This document shows positions 11,370 to 21,787 of a stretch of 64,000 nt of DNA, one piece after another. The notes under the pieces were generated by a model. That model searched no databases. It was not told the origin of the DNA and worked only from the letters and a program-made list of their open reading frames with translations. The position numbers were made by a program, and so were the translations under genes. Numbering within the stretch: the stretch's first letter is position 1; each line of letters starts with the position of its first letter. Location: assembly GCA_963682175.1 (NCBI GenBank), contig OY821791.1, positions 25,285,826 through 25,349,825 on the forward strand. The letters run 5' to 3'. The stretch is from Triglochin maritima (lineage: Eukaryota > Streptophyta > Magnoliopsida > Alismatales > Juncaginaceae).

Positions 11370-12411
11370 AACTTTTTTTTCAAAATAAAGAATGTGCGTA
11401 GAGGAGAAGAAGGGGGGACACAGAAGAGAAGGAATGACTCAGGAGAGAAGGGAAGAAGTCCTTATGCTACGGCGGGTAGGTACGGGTAGATGCAGACAAC
11501 TAAACAAGGCTCAAACAGTCCTAAGGTTGTTATAGGTCCTTACAGCTAGACGACGCCTAACTGCGAGGTCACACAGCCTCAACACGCCTCACCTCCCTAC
11601 AACAAGGACCACAAAGCCCAGTAAGTGAATTAAGATCTGGAGATCTCGTCTCTCCTACTATCGACAGAGTGGGCAACGCCGATCAGGCCATGACGGTCGG
11701 GACCGCATCACTCTCCTAATGCGCCTGAAATCCTTAGGGCCAATGTCTACTTGATTTTAAAATTAGTCTCTTGATTAGTGTGGCTTTTGGGGCGAAGGAA
11801 AGGGTGATGAAATCCCCCACCTTATCTTATATGGGACAACCCATCCTTAGTAGTGTTTTGGAGTCCTAAATCTAGCAATCAACTCTCCAAACAAACGCTC
11901 AACTCACACTTGTTGCAATGCACTTCCTACTCACTAATGCATGTTCATACGAAATGCATGAATGAGAGAAGGAAATGCATACGTCACGCCAGCACTCATA
12001 AACTGAAAGTAAAGCTAAAAGAAAAGACAATCTACGTGCCGAAGTCGAGCACATGATGCATGACCTAAACAAGAAATAATGCCTAATCTTATGCTTTGGG
12101 TTTTAAGGTCCAAGTTGCTTAAAGGGAGATTGATTATTGATCTGGGAACCAACTATAAGTCAAAACATGCCAAATCGAGTCCCAGATCACTATATCAGAT
12201 AATACAACAAGCCAAAGAAAAAACAAAGGAAGCAGAGCTCACCAGACCGCCAGTTTGCGGTCTTAGGCCGCTGATTGGCGGTCCAAGCTGCTTTGTTCCG
12301 CTCCAATTTTCTCCTGGTTCTTTGCCTTTAGCCTCAGAGTCTCCAGAAACAAAGAAAACTACAAAACACAAATTAAATCCACTCGAATCGTCCATACCAG
12401 AGTCTGGACTG
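11370..12411 (-). other. Non-coding leader of X
   Basis: Homologous to the leaders of Y, P and T, with no convincing reading frame. Palindromic arms lie at 12245-12285. Confidence 0.7.
12245..12285. promoter_or_regulatory. Paired palindromic arms in the X leader
   Basis: AGACCGCCAGTTTGCGGTCT (12245-12264) and a second arm (12267-12285). After subtracting the copia LTR, the PBS-proximal arm begins about 131 nt downstream of the PBS, matching the other leaders. Confidence 0.65.
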
Positions 12412-12416
12412 GCACC

Positions 12417-14611
12417 TGAAAGGAATGTGTTCTAAAAGTTTTACTTTTATATGCAATTATTATGAATTGAATGTGCAAACATTTTGTTCCTTGATTATGG
12501 TATTCGTCTTTTGGAAGTGTTAAGGAAGAGGTGCTTGGTCCTTAACCGTAGAGCTCTAAAAGATAATGGTTTACATATATCAAAAGCTATTCACAATCAT
12601 GGTAATTAAAAAGTAACATTAATTACCGAGATAAGATTGTCGTGTTGGTCATCGATTGTTGTAGCTCTACAAATAATTGACGACACGAGTATATAAAAGA
12701 GGAAAAGATTACTTTTATATATTGAATAGACCTAACAAGTAAAACATTATGGAATTGTGTTTCGTGTCATTAATGTTTTTACTATGTCTTGGATCCTAAG
12801 ATATGAGACTTATATCTTTTCACTCAAGAAGTGCTTAATTTGATTATTGTCAAAAGCTATCAATGAGTGTAGTGATAAAGGCAATAGTTGGTTGAGCATG
12901 ACTTCTGCTGGAAAAAGATAACTAGTCAAACGATTATCATTGCCCCTCTTAATTGAGTGATGATATTAGTGGGTCCCTTGATAATGCAAAATTATAATGT
13001 GCACAATGTAACTTGAGTTAAGTTACATAGTTAAAATTAGCTTAGAGAGATCAATAAATGAATATAATACAAAGTTGACACATTTCTACTTTGTATAAAT
13101 TCTTAATATCATGAGGCAAGGGACGGACACAAGTGATGCACTTACATCACTAAATGGATTGTGTTTTGGTTCGGGTGGAACAAAGACATCTATGCTAATT
13201 GGGTAACTATAATGTGTAGCTAGATACCACTTATAGTTTGAGATATTAAGTGTTTAATATTACTGCCAATTTGGCTTAGATCCTCCTATAGGTCACACCA
13301 CAAAACTTGGAAACAAGAGGTTTGATTTTAAGTTCATATGATGTGTCGGGTTTCATGCGAAAATAGGACACATGTGGTGAATGAATAAAATCAATATGTC
13401 ATGAGAATTGACATAATTAGAATCATAATAAATTCATATGAGGTGTATATATTATGGGGTGTAATAATTTAATATTACATAGGATAATATGTTATATAAG
13501 ATGTGAATTTGCTAAAAACCCCAAAAGATCAAATTTTGTTGGAAATAAATTCAAAATTTGACAAAGGCAAAATCGGGGTCAAACACGGTGAACCGTTCAT
13601 GGTTCAGTCGACCGGGGTATCTTCGGATCGGTTAACCGAATAGGGAACGGATAAGCGCAATTGGTTGACCGAAATTGTCTGGAGTGCCTGGACAATCGGG
13701 TTCGGTTAACCGAGTGTGCACGGTCAACCGAGAAGTAGTATTTTCGGTAGACCTAAGGTGACACGGTCATCCAATGACTATGTCCCAGGAGCGATTCTGG
13801 TGGGTCAACGGTAGACCGAGTAAAAGACGTGGTTTGTCCGAATTCTTCCAGGGAATTTTTCTCATACGGATTCGGTCGACCATGTAGCTCACGGTGCACC
13901 GAACACGTGTTCTAACCGAACGGTTCGGTTGACCAAGTTATACTCAGTCCACCGAATAAGAACGATTTTGCCTGAATTATTAAGGGGATTAATTAAATCA
14001 TGGGTGGATTAATTCCATATTTAATTAAAACATTTTTGTGGGTGCTTATGTGGAAATTAGAGATTAATTTTAGGAGAGAATAAGCAAGAGATCTTGGCTA
14101 AAGAATAGCTCTTGATAAGGATGTTTTGGGAGACTATAAGAGGACCCCTACTCCTACTTGTTTAATACTAATGCAAAATTCTTTCTCTCATTAATCTCTC
14201 CCTAATCGCCACGAAAATCTCTTAGTAATTTAAGTTTTAGATATATGAATCTCAGGACCTTAAAGAGAGGTTATTAGCTAGATTCTAAACCTTGTTAGAG
14301 ATTGATTGGCTAGCTCATTTCTCTCTAATCTTGTTTAGAGTTTGGTGAACACTCGGAGGCAAATCCGTGGACGACTCAATGGGCAATGCGACTCCAGATC
14401 TTCAAAAAGGTTTTAGAGAACCTTTTGGTATGATTCTACCTTTGTGATTTATTTTAAAAAATGAAGGGTTGCATGTTATTAGAATAAACACAACGCAATG
14501 TACATAGAAATTGTTGAAAATATGAAAATCGATCTTGTATGTTGTATTAAAATTTTAAAAATATATACATACATTGTTTTGTGTTTATAATTCGGGACAC
14601 AAAATCCTATA
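12417..14611 (+). mobile_element. Complete copia solo LTR inserted at the PBS of X, target duplication GCACC
   Basis: A 2195-bp LTR flanked by GCACC at 12412-12416 and 14612-14616. It starts TGAAAGGAATG; its end reads CCTATA, whereas the Z copy has the canonical CCTACA. Copies at 1-943, 28455-29545 and 39106-39981 are partial. The assignment to Copia comes from the 39106-39981 copy, which adjoins a PPT-like GTGGGAGAT and a copia RNase H. The insertion removes the PBS from its leader, so X could not be copied afterwards. A TATA-like TATAAG lies at 14135-14140. Confidence 0.9.
13587..13953. promoter_or_regulatory. Array of CGGTNNACCG-type palindromes in the copia U3
   Basis: At least eleven exact or near copies, including CGGTGAACCG (13587), CGGTTAACCG (13629, 13703), CGGTCAACCG (13721), CGGTAGACCG (13809), CGGTCGACCA (13873) and CGGTGCACCG (13892). 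Many start-to-start distances are 18-24 bp or about twice that. The array lies about 185-550 bp upstream of the TATA-like box. It is retained in the Z copy (about 29100-29470). Confidence 0.75.
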
Positions 14612-14616
14612 GCACC

Positions 14617-14634
14617 TCCCCGGCAACGGCACCA
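14617..14634 (-). promoter_or_regulatory. tRNA-Asp primer-binding site of X
   Basis: TGGTGCCGTTGCCGGGGA on the minus strand, just inside the 5' LTR. It is separated from the leader by the copia solo LTR. Confidence 0.85.
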
Positions 14635-14640
14635 AAAACC

Positions 14641-15766
14641 TGTTTAATCGTTTTAAATACCGCAAGTGCACGACCGCGTTGAAGCGATGGCAAGTACGGG
14701 TCAATCCTCAGGGAGGTGAGTAGCCTATGGTTTTTCAGAAATCAAGTGGCAACAAAAAGGGAGAAGAGTTTGTCTATGCTAATCTATAGTACACTAAACT
14801 ACTAAGAAGAAAAATGCAAAGTAAAGAAACTAACGATTGCTTCGAATCAAAACTAAAAGAATGTGAAACTAAGATGGAATCAAGAAGAGAACGACCCTAG
14901 GGGTGGAGTATGTGCACACATGTAAAAAGATGGTGAAGAATGCATGCAGAAAGAGACAACATAAGAACAAAACAATGGTGAAGATGTAAAACTCACTACA
15001 TATTATTCTAACAATTAAACTAAAGAATAAAGGAAACATTCTAACTACTTTAGCCTACAATCAAAGAAATAAAACTAAGCTAAGCATGCAAAAAGAGACA
15101 ACATAAAAACAAAAAATGGAAAAATTATTTTATTAAATGACTCACATCACTAGCAACATTCTTCTCCACCTTGAGATTTTGCTCCAAAGCTTACTCCAAG
15201 TAGAGAGAATGCCACCAAGCAATGGGTGATTACAATAGAAGGTGAAGAGTTCTATTTATAGCCATAGAAAAAGGAAATCCGGGACAATCCCCCGGTATGG
15301 GACTAAACAAATACCAAAAATAGATTAAATACACTCTAATACACGACCCACATAAATCTTAGCGGATCCGGACCAAAAGAGACCGCCAATTCGCGGTCTA
15401 CAGTGTTCGGATCGCTCTGCAGTTTCTTCTGGGCTTTTCTAAATGGCTTGGCTTGTCTTTGATGCATCTACTTCGCTTTTTGGAGCTCCGACCCGAATAG
15501 AATTGCCAAAATACTCCCCATGATGGTGTGAAGTATTCTTGTTTGTTCATTGGTCCTTTGATCTTAGTTTCAGGTCCTTCGATCTTGCATCTTAGTCCTT
15601 GAGTCTCTCAACTCAGTCATTTTTCATGCTTTTAGGTCCTTTTTTGCCTCTTCTCTTCAAACCTATTTATTTCTGAAATTCAAACATAAAACTCGTCACG
15701 TAGCATTGTTTAGGTGATATATAATGAATATAAGATACAAATGTAAGCATGAAATGATGTCAATCA
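14641..15766 (-). mobile_element. 5' LTR of X
   Basis: A B-type Athila LTR (ends CGATTAAACA on its own strand), 1126 bp and internally shorter than the ~1.4-kb relatives in Z and Y. The outer flank CTGGG (15767-15771) is the reverse complement of CCCAG that flanks Y on both sides. The distal half resembles Y's LTR, while the PBS-proximal half shares variants with Z (for example the ACTATA block). Confidence 0.85.
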
Positions 15767-16170
15767 CTGGGCATGCATGATCAACGCACCCACTGTCACC
15801 TCTTGGCTCATGCACTAGGCGAGGACACAGGTTTCCGTGAACAGAGTTGGCTTCGCTAGGACCAGAAATTCAGTTATGCGCACAAACGGTCGACAAAACT
15901 AAGCAATCCGGTCGACCGTTCCCATGGGGTCTGGTTTACCAAAAGTCTGCAACGGTCAAACTCTCTACACATAACTTAAGTTCCAACGGTCAAACAAAAG
16001 TCTAAAGCCGATCGACCAATACGTGGTCAAAATTCGGAGTCTGGTCAAAATCATACAAGTCCAATGGTCGACCGACTCAGGGGTCTCGGTGGACCGGAAA
16101 CTTCCAGGGGCAACTTAGTAGTTCTAGTCATCTAACGATCTAACGAATCAATCCAACAGTCAAACAAGTC
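15767..16170. other. Spacer between X and the W LTR, rich in GGTCGACC motifs
   Basis: About 400 bp with no gene. It contains repeated GGTCGACCG, GGTCAAAC and related motifs, reminiscent of the copia U3 array. It is about 94% identical by eye to the inverted copy at 30151-30557. Origin unknown. Confidence 0.7.
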
Positions 16171-17644
16171 ATTAGTTACATAAATACCACAAGTGCACGA
16201 CCGTCGGTGAAGACGTGAAAAATATGGGTCGATCCAAAGGGAGGTGTGTCGACTCTAGTTCTTTCGAAGGCAATGGGAAAAAGATGGGAGAAAGTGTGTG
16301 ATGACGCTAAACTAAACTACGAATGAACAAACAATAAAACTAAACCCCATAGAGGTAGAGAAAGAATGCGAATACGAAAAATATGTGTATGTTTGTGTTC
16401 ATTTGTGCTCGTCACAACATGTAGTACATGAAAACCATAAAACCAAATTCAACTTTTCCTCCACATTAAATAAGATAAAATTATCATTAAAACATACAAG
16501 ATAATAATTGGAATAAAGCTAAATGAACTCATTCATAAAAACCAAATCCAACTATGTCTCCACATCAAGTAAGATTTACACAATCATTAAAACATACAAG
16601 ACATTAATTAAGGTGGTGCCAACAAGAGCACATGCTACCACATTTCATGTTTCCTTCATCAACTTCTTCCTTATCCTCACCTTATCATTCCCCATAAAAT
16701 ATGCCTACTAATTTAAGCATGTGCTAAGCATCACTCAAGATCATTAACACATCAAATATAAAAGTGAAATCCCATTAGATGGTTATGAAAATCATGTAAG
16801 GGTCAAAGGATTAAGATTAACACACACACATACCTAATACATCACAAAATCACATGACCTTCTTCTCCACCCCCAAATAGGGATGGACTTAATCACTACT
16901 CATTAAACTACAAAGTACATTAAGAAAGGAAAACATTCTAATTATTTGTACAAGACAAAACAAAATTAAGCTAAGAATGTAATAATTAATAGAGAAGACA
17001 ACATTAAAACAAACTAAGAAAAATATTTTATTTACATGACTCACATTACAAGTGGCATTCTTCTCCACTTGAGTTTTTCTCCAAGACTTACTCTAAGTAG
17101 AGAGAATGTCACCAAGCAATGTGGTATTACAAAGGAGTAGGAATAGTTCCATTTATAGCCATGAAAAAGGTAACCGGGGACAATCCCCTCGTATGAGACT
17201 AAACACCTAACTAAGTATTATCAGGTTTGGATCTAAATGGAAAGCTAATTGGTGGTCTGGGATAGCCAATTGGCGGTTTGGGTTGGGTTGATCGGGTCTG
17301 CTTTTGGGTGACTTGGTTCTGGCTTGATTTCTTCATGTTTGGTGAACCCGATTTGGTTGTTGATGTTTAGGCCCAGATCTAATTGCCAAAATACTCCTCA
17401 TTATGGTGTGGAACTTCTTGATTTTCTCATTGGTCCTTTTGGTTTACATCTGGGTCCTTCCCTCTTGCATATCAGTCCATAAGTCTTACAATTCAATCTT
17501 TTTTTCTCGCGTTCAAGTCATTTTTGTCTCTTCTTCTTTCGTGTTTATTCCTGAAACTTAAACATAAAACTTGTTATGTAGAATTTCTTAAGTTAAGAAT
17601 AAAGGATATAAGACACAAATATATGCATGATATGATGTCAATCA
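16171..17644 (-). mobile_element. 3' LTR of W
   Basis: Athila LTR of C type, identified by the TGATTGACATC start at 17644 (minus strand), a TATA region near 17155, the CCAATTGG palindrome remnant near 17260 and the U5 end near 16190. The left boundary is approximate because the terminal CA is not obvious. The PPT of W adjoins it, so it is a 3' LTR. Confidence 0.78.
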
Positions 17645-18417
17645 AATACCCCTACACACATGTTGCTAGTCCCGAGCAAAACAAAGAAAGGAAATACATA
17701 CGAAAAATAGGGAAATCCTAACATACTTTCGTAGGAATCACGGTTGCACTTAGTACGTATAACAAGCCGTTAAACCCCTTTGTCACCAAGGAGGAGTGTT
17801 TTCTCCTTAGGGTTTTCAGCGGATATACCCACAAAATCCGAACATAGTTACATTATTCAACCTAGCAACACGACTCGATGAGGTTATCTTTGTCGATCAT
17901 AGGATGCGGTAATACTACGGTCCGACTCTATATATGTATTCAGTCCACACACCTAGCCTAATGAATCATTCGTGCAACTTAGTTAAGGACTTAAGTGACA
18001 GACTTGGGCAACCTTTACATCCTTAACTGATACAAAGTGTAAAGTCCATTAAAGTTCTCATTTGTCTTCTTCTTCTTCTTTCTTTTCTTTTCCTTTTTTT
18101 TCATTTTTTTCCTTTTTTGGAGTATTATGAATTACACTAGTTGGTGTTTGATTCTCCCAGGGTTATGTTTCGTACATCATTGCCTGTGAGGACTTACACT
18201 ATCACGTACACCTTTCCCCAAATCCTCACATATGGCGATCCCTACCACCTGTGTAATGAGACTTCGGTCGGTACATCCCAAGTCAGATTACTCGAAAGCA
18301 TTAGGGAATATGTCCCCTCGGACCTAATTTCTCGAGTGATAGGAGTTGTGCGAGAAGAAAGAACACAACTTATTTATTTCTTATCTACTAGGGAACCAAT
18401 ACCCCTACACTACTAAG
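17645..18417 (-). other. PPT and partial 3' UTR of W
   Basis: On the minus strand, a G-rich tract followed by TATT runs directly into the LTR (17645-17660). The remaining sequence matches the 3' UTRs of V, Y and R, including a T-rich tract at 18060-18120. No coding frame is supported. It ends abruptly at 18417, where an LTR fragment begins. Confidence 0.75.
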
Positions 18418-18897
18418 TTCGATCCGCGGAGAGGTGAGTAGCCTCTGGTTTGTCAGAAATCAAGTGGCAAAAAAAGGGAAAGAGATTTGGTTATGTTAAT
18501 CTAAACTATACTAAACTAGTAAGTAAGAAATGCAAAAGAAAGCAACGAAAGATTGGAAATCAAGAAGAGAAACCCCTAAGGGGTGGAGTGTGCACAAATA
18601 TGAAGTGAAATAAGTGATGAATGATGCATGTAGGCATGTATGTGTGTGAGTGTCGTATGTAAGTTTTTATGCATAGGAAATGTATAAAGATGTGGCAAAA
18701 CCTATCAATCCATTCACACAACGTATTGGCAATTACTACTTGATTATCATAAGATTAGGCTCAACATGAGAAGCATCTGAAGATATGGAAAGACTCATCA
18801 AAAACCATGAACTCATGTGAAGAACAAAGCTAAGCATGGGAGGTGACTAAAACTTATCGCAAAACCCATCAAAACAAAGTTTCTTCAATCAATCAAG
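18418..18897 (-). mobile_element. LTR fragment, minus orientation
   Basis: Matches the downstream half of the LTR 24387-25904 in reverse. It lacks the terminal bases of U5 and everything upstream of the GATTGATTGAAGAAAC block. Confidence 0.75.
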
Positions 18898-19195
18898 ACA
18901 CTCACACACATACATGCTTACATGCGTATTGGCAATTACACACGACGTATTGGCAATTACACACGACACTCACACACATACATGCTTACATGCGTCATTC
19001 ATCACTTATTTCACTTCATATGTGCGCACACTCCACCCCTTAGGGGTTTCTCTTCTTGATTTCCAATCTTTCGCATTTCTTAGTCAATAGTTTAAGGTAG
19101 TTTAGCTTAACGAAACCAAATCTCTTTCCGTTTTTTGTCACTTGATTTCTGACAAACCAGAGGCTACTCACCTCTCCGTGGATCGACCCGTACTT
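18424..19195. repeat. Fold-back formed by two inverted LTR ends
   Basis: 18424-18640 and about 18975-19195 are diverged inverted copies of the same LTR end, separated by about 330 bp. The pairing includes the block AGGTGAGTAGCCTCTGGTTT and its complement. Confidence 0.7.
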
Positions 19196-19249
19196 TCCAT
19201 CGCTTCATCCCGGCGATGCTCTTGCGGTAATTGTTAAAACATTTAAACA
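18898..19249 (+). mobile_element. LTR fragment, plus orientation, ending at TTTAAACA
   Basis: The end of a C-type LTR, in opposite orientation to the preceding fragment. A local duplication involving GTATTGGCAATTACACACGA lies at 18930-18985. It abuts coding sequence of V at 19250 (CCAACTAAA), where V also lacks about 46 bp relative to Y. Confidence 0.75.
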
Positions 19250-20098
19250 CCAACTAAATCAAAGGGTATTATTGTGGATGTACTCATCAAAGTTGGAGCT
19301 TTTATATTCCTGGTAGATTTTTTCGTCCATGATACCAACCCTGTTGCGAACACTCACTCTCAAATACCTTTGATTTTGGGTAGACCATTTCTGGCAACCA
19401 CTAACGCCTTAATAAATTGTAGAAATGGTCTCATGAAGCTCTCATTAGGTAACATGAGTGCCGAGTTTCATGTGTTCAACTCTAGTAGGCAACAAGAACC
19501 CTTGGACCAACCTTTAAATCTCAACCTCATCCGCCAATTAGAAAAAGCACTACAAAATTAACAAACACCCCCAACACCAATGCAACTAGTTGAGAATGTT
19601 TGTACACCCAGTGAAAACTCATTGTCTGTCTTTGCAATGCAACAGAGTGAGTTGGCAGCAAACATGAATATACAAAGGGAGTGTTTGTTGGACGATTCAG
19701 TCGAGACTATTAGTGAGGGGGAAATACCTCATCATATGCCTATACCAGAAGGTGTCTCTACCCCATGTCCCATGGCTATTGAGCCCTTTAACCTTTATCT
19801 TGACTCCAATGAGGACTCACCTACGACCGAGCTTTTGATTGATAATATAAAGGAGGTTGGGTGGTCCTTGTTAAAGGACTTGGGGAGAAACCCCATTCTA
19901 ATTGAAGCTGGTGTGTCACATCTTTCGAATGAGCCTACGGAACTCATTATGATGCACCCGCCTATTGGTTGGAGGGTTTTGTTGGATGAGCAACTAAACC
20001 CTAGTGAGGCAACACAACTTCAGTCTTTCATGTTGCCTACGCCCAACCAATATCATGAGGGTTCGAGCCTTTTAGTTTTGACTTTTCACCCCTCATGA
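19250..20098 (+). pseudogene. Protease end, linker and RT stub of V
   Basis: 19250-19561 encodes the second half of the protease (LILGRPFLATTNALINCRNG). 19580-20098 encodes the linker (SVETISEGEIPHHMPIPEG) and the RT-like stub (PPIGWRVLLDEQLNPSEATQ). It is frameshifted just after the stub relative to Y, so the conserved tail is lost. The 5' part of the element is missing. Confidence 0.78.
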
Positions 20099-21787
20099 TA
20101 CCTCAGAGTACCAGTGAAGCGGTCCCATCTTGGTAAATCTTTGGTCTGCCTGACTCGATGTTCTCATTTGATGTCCCTTGCCCAAATGATATTGAGAATA
20201 TCTTCGTTGATGTATATATCTTGTTTATAACCAAACGAAATGAATGAAAAAAGAGAGAAAAAACAAAAGACTCCACCAGTGAGCTTTGATTGTTGTGGGC
20301 CCCAACCCTTGAGTATTTGGGCACCATTTATTTCACGTATTTGTATCCCGTCTTTGGTATTTCACTGGTTTTTAGGAGAATTTAGATTTGTGTCCATGAA
20401 CAAAATTATGAACTTCCCTTTGTGCTTCACGTTGGTGAGATTTTTCTTTTTCATGCCAAAATCCATGTAGTATCGTGCTCACATTCATTGAGGACAATGC
20501 ATGAAGTCTGTGTGAGTGGGGGTGCTTTACATTTGTATATATGTGGAGTCGAGTCTTTTATTTTGATTTTTTTGTGTGTGCATTGTTAGGGTCATGTTAG
20601 TGTGCTGCATTTAATATCGTTATATCTGATTGCCATGATCCTTGGGTGACTTGTCTTCTTTTGCTTGCCTTGTGCTTTAATTTTTTTGCATTTCTTTCAA
20701 AATCTTCATGTGTTTGCGAAAGAAAATGTTTTGTGGGTTTTGCGTGTGTTTAGCATGTGCAAAACCAGTGAGAGGCAAAGTAAAAAGAAAGCTCCCAAAA
20801 TTGTCTTGAACATGATGTATTATGATATCTAGTATACCGGCTTTAGGTCTTATTGAGTCGTAAGGATGCACCCCGATATTCCTTCGGGGGGTGAGAAATC
20901 ATAGGGTTTCTGTACTTAAACAATTAAAGAAGTCCACCCTGAACCTAGTGAGTCAAATAATTTGTGTCTATAAATATAAGAAAGTTTGTTGTAGTCAAGG
21001 ACCCTTTAACTCCTATTGTGAGACAGTAAGTGTAGGGGTTTTGGTTCATGTGTAGATGAGAAATAAATAAGTAGGTGTTCTCTCTTCTCTCACGGCTCCT
21101 ATCACTTGGGAAATTAGGTGTGAGGGGACTTTGTGCCTGGTGCTTTCGAGTCATTTGACTTGGGATGCACCGACCGAACTCCCGTTACACGGGTAGTAGG
21201 GATTACCCTATGTGGAGATGTGGGTAAAGGTGTACGTGATAGTGTAAGTCTTCATAGGCAATGATGCACGAAACTTGGCCTTGGGAGAATTACACACCAA
21301 CGAGTAAAAAAGGAAAAAAAGAGAAAGAAAAGAAACAAAAAAGAAGAAAAAAGGGTAACGAAAATAAGAACATTAATGGACTTTACCCTTTGTATGACTT
21401 GAGGATGTTAAGGTTGTCAATGTCTTTCACTTAAGTCTTTAATTAACTTGCACAAATAATTTATTAGGCTAGGTGTGTGGACTGGATGCATATATAGAGT
21501 CGGCCCATATGATCGACAAAAATGAATCCATCGACTCGTGTTGCTAGGTTGAATAATGCATCTATGCTCAGATTTTGTGAGTATATCCGCTGAAAACCCT
21601 CAGGAGACAACACTCATCCTCTTTGGAGACAAGGAGGTTTAACGACTTCTTGCACGTGCTAAGTGCAACTGTGATTCCTACGAAAGTGAGTTCGAATTTT
21701 GCTGTTCTACGTATGTTTTTTCGTTTATTTCATTTTTCTCATTCTTTGTTTTGCTCGGGACTAGCAAAAGTTAAGTGTAGGGATATT
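20099..21787 (+). other. 3' UTR and PPT of V
   Basis: About 1.7 kb without a supported gene. A degenerate internal polypurine motif (around 20507-20524) follows a conserved TTGAGGACAATGCATGAAG block, as in Y and R. A purine-rich tract lies at 21305-21365, and the terminal PPT ends at 21787 against the LTR start. Confidence 0.75.
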
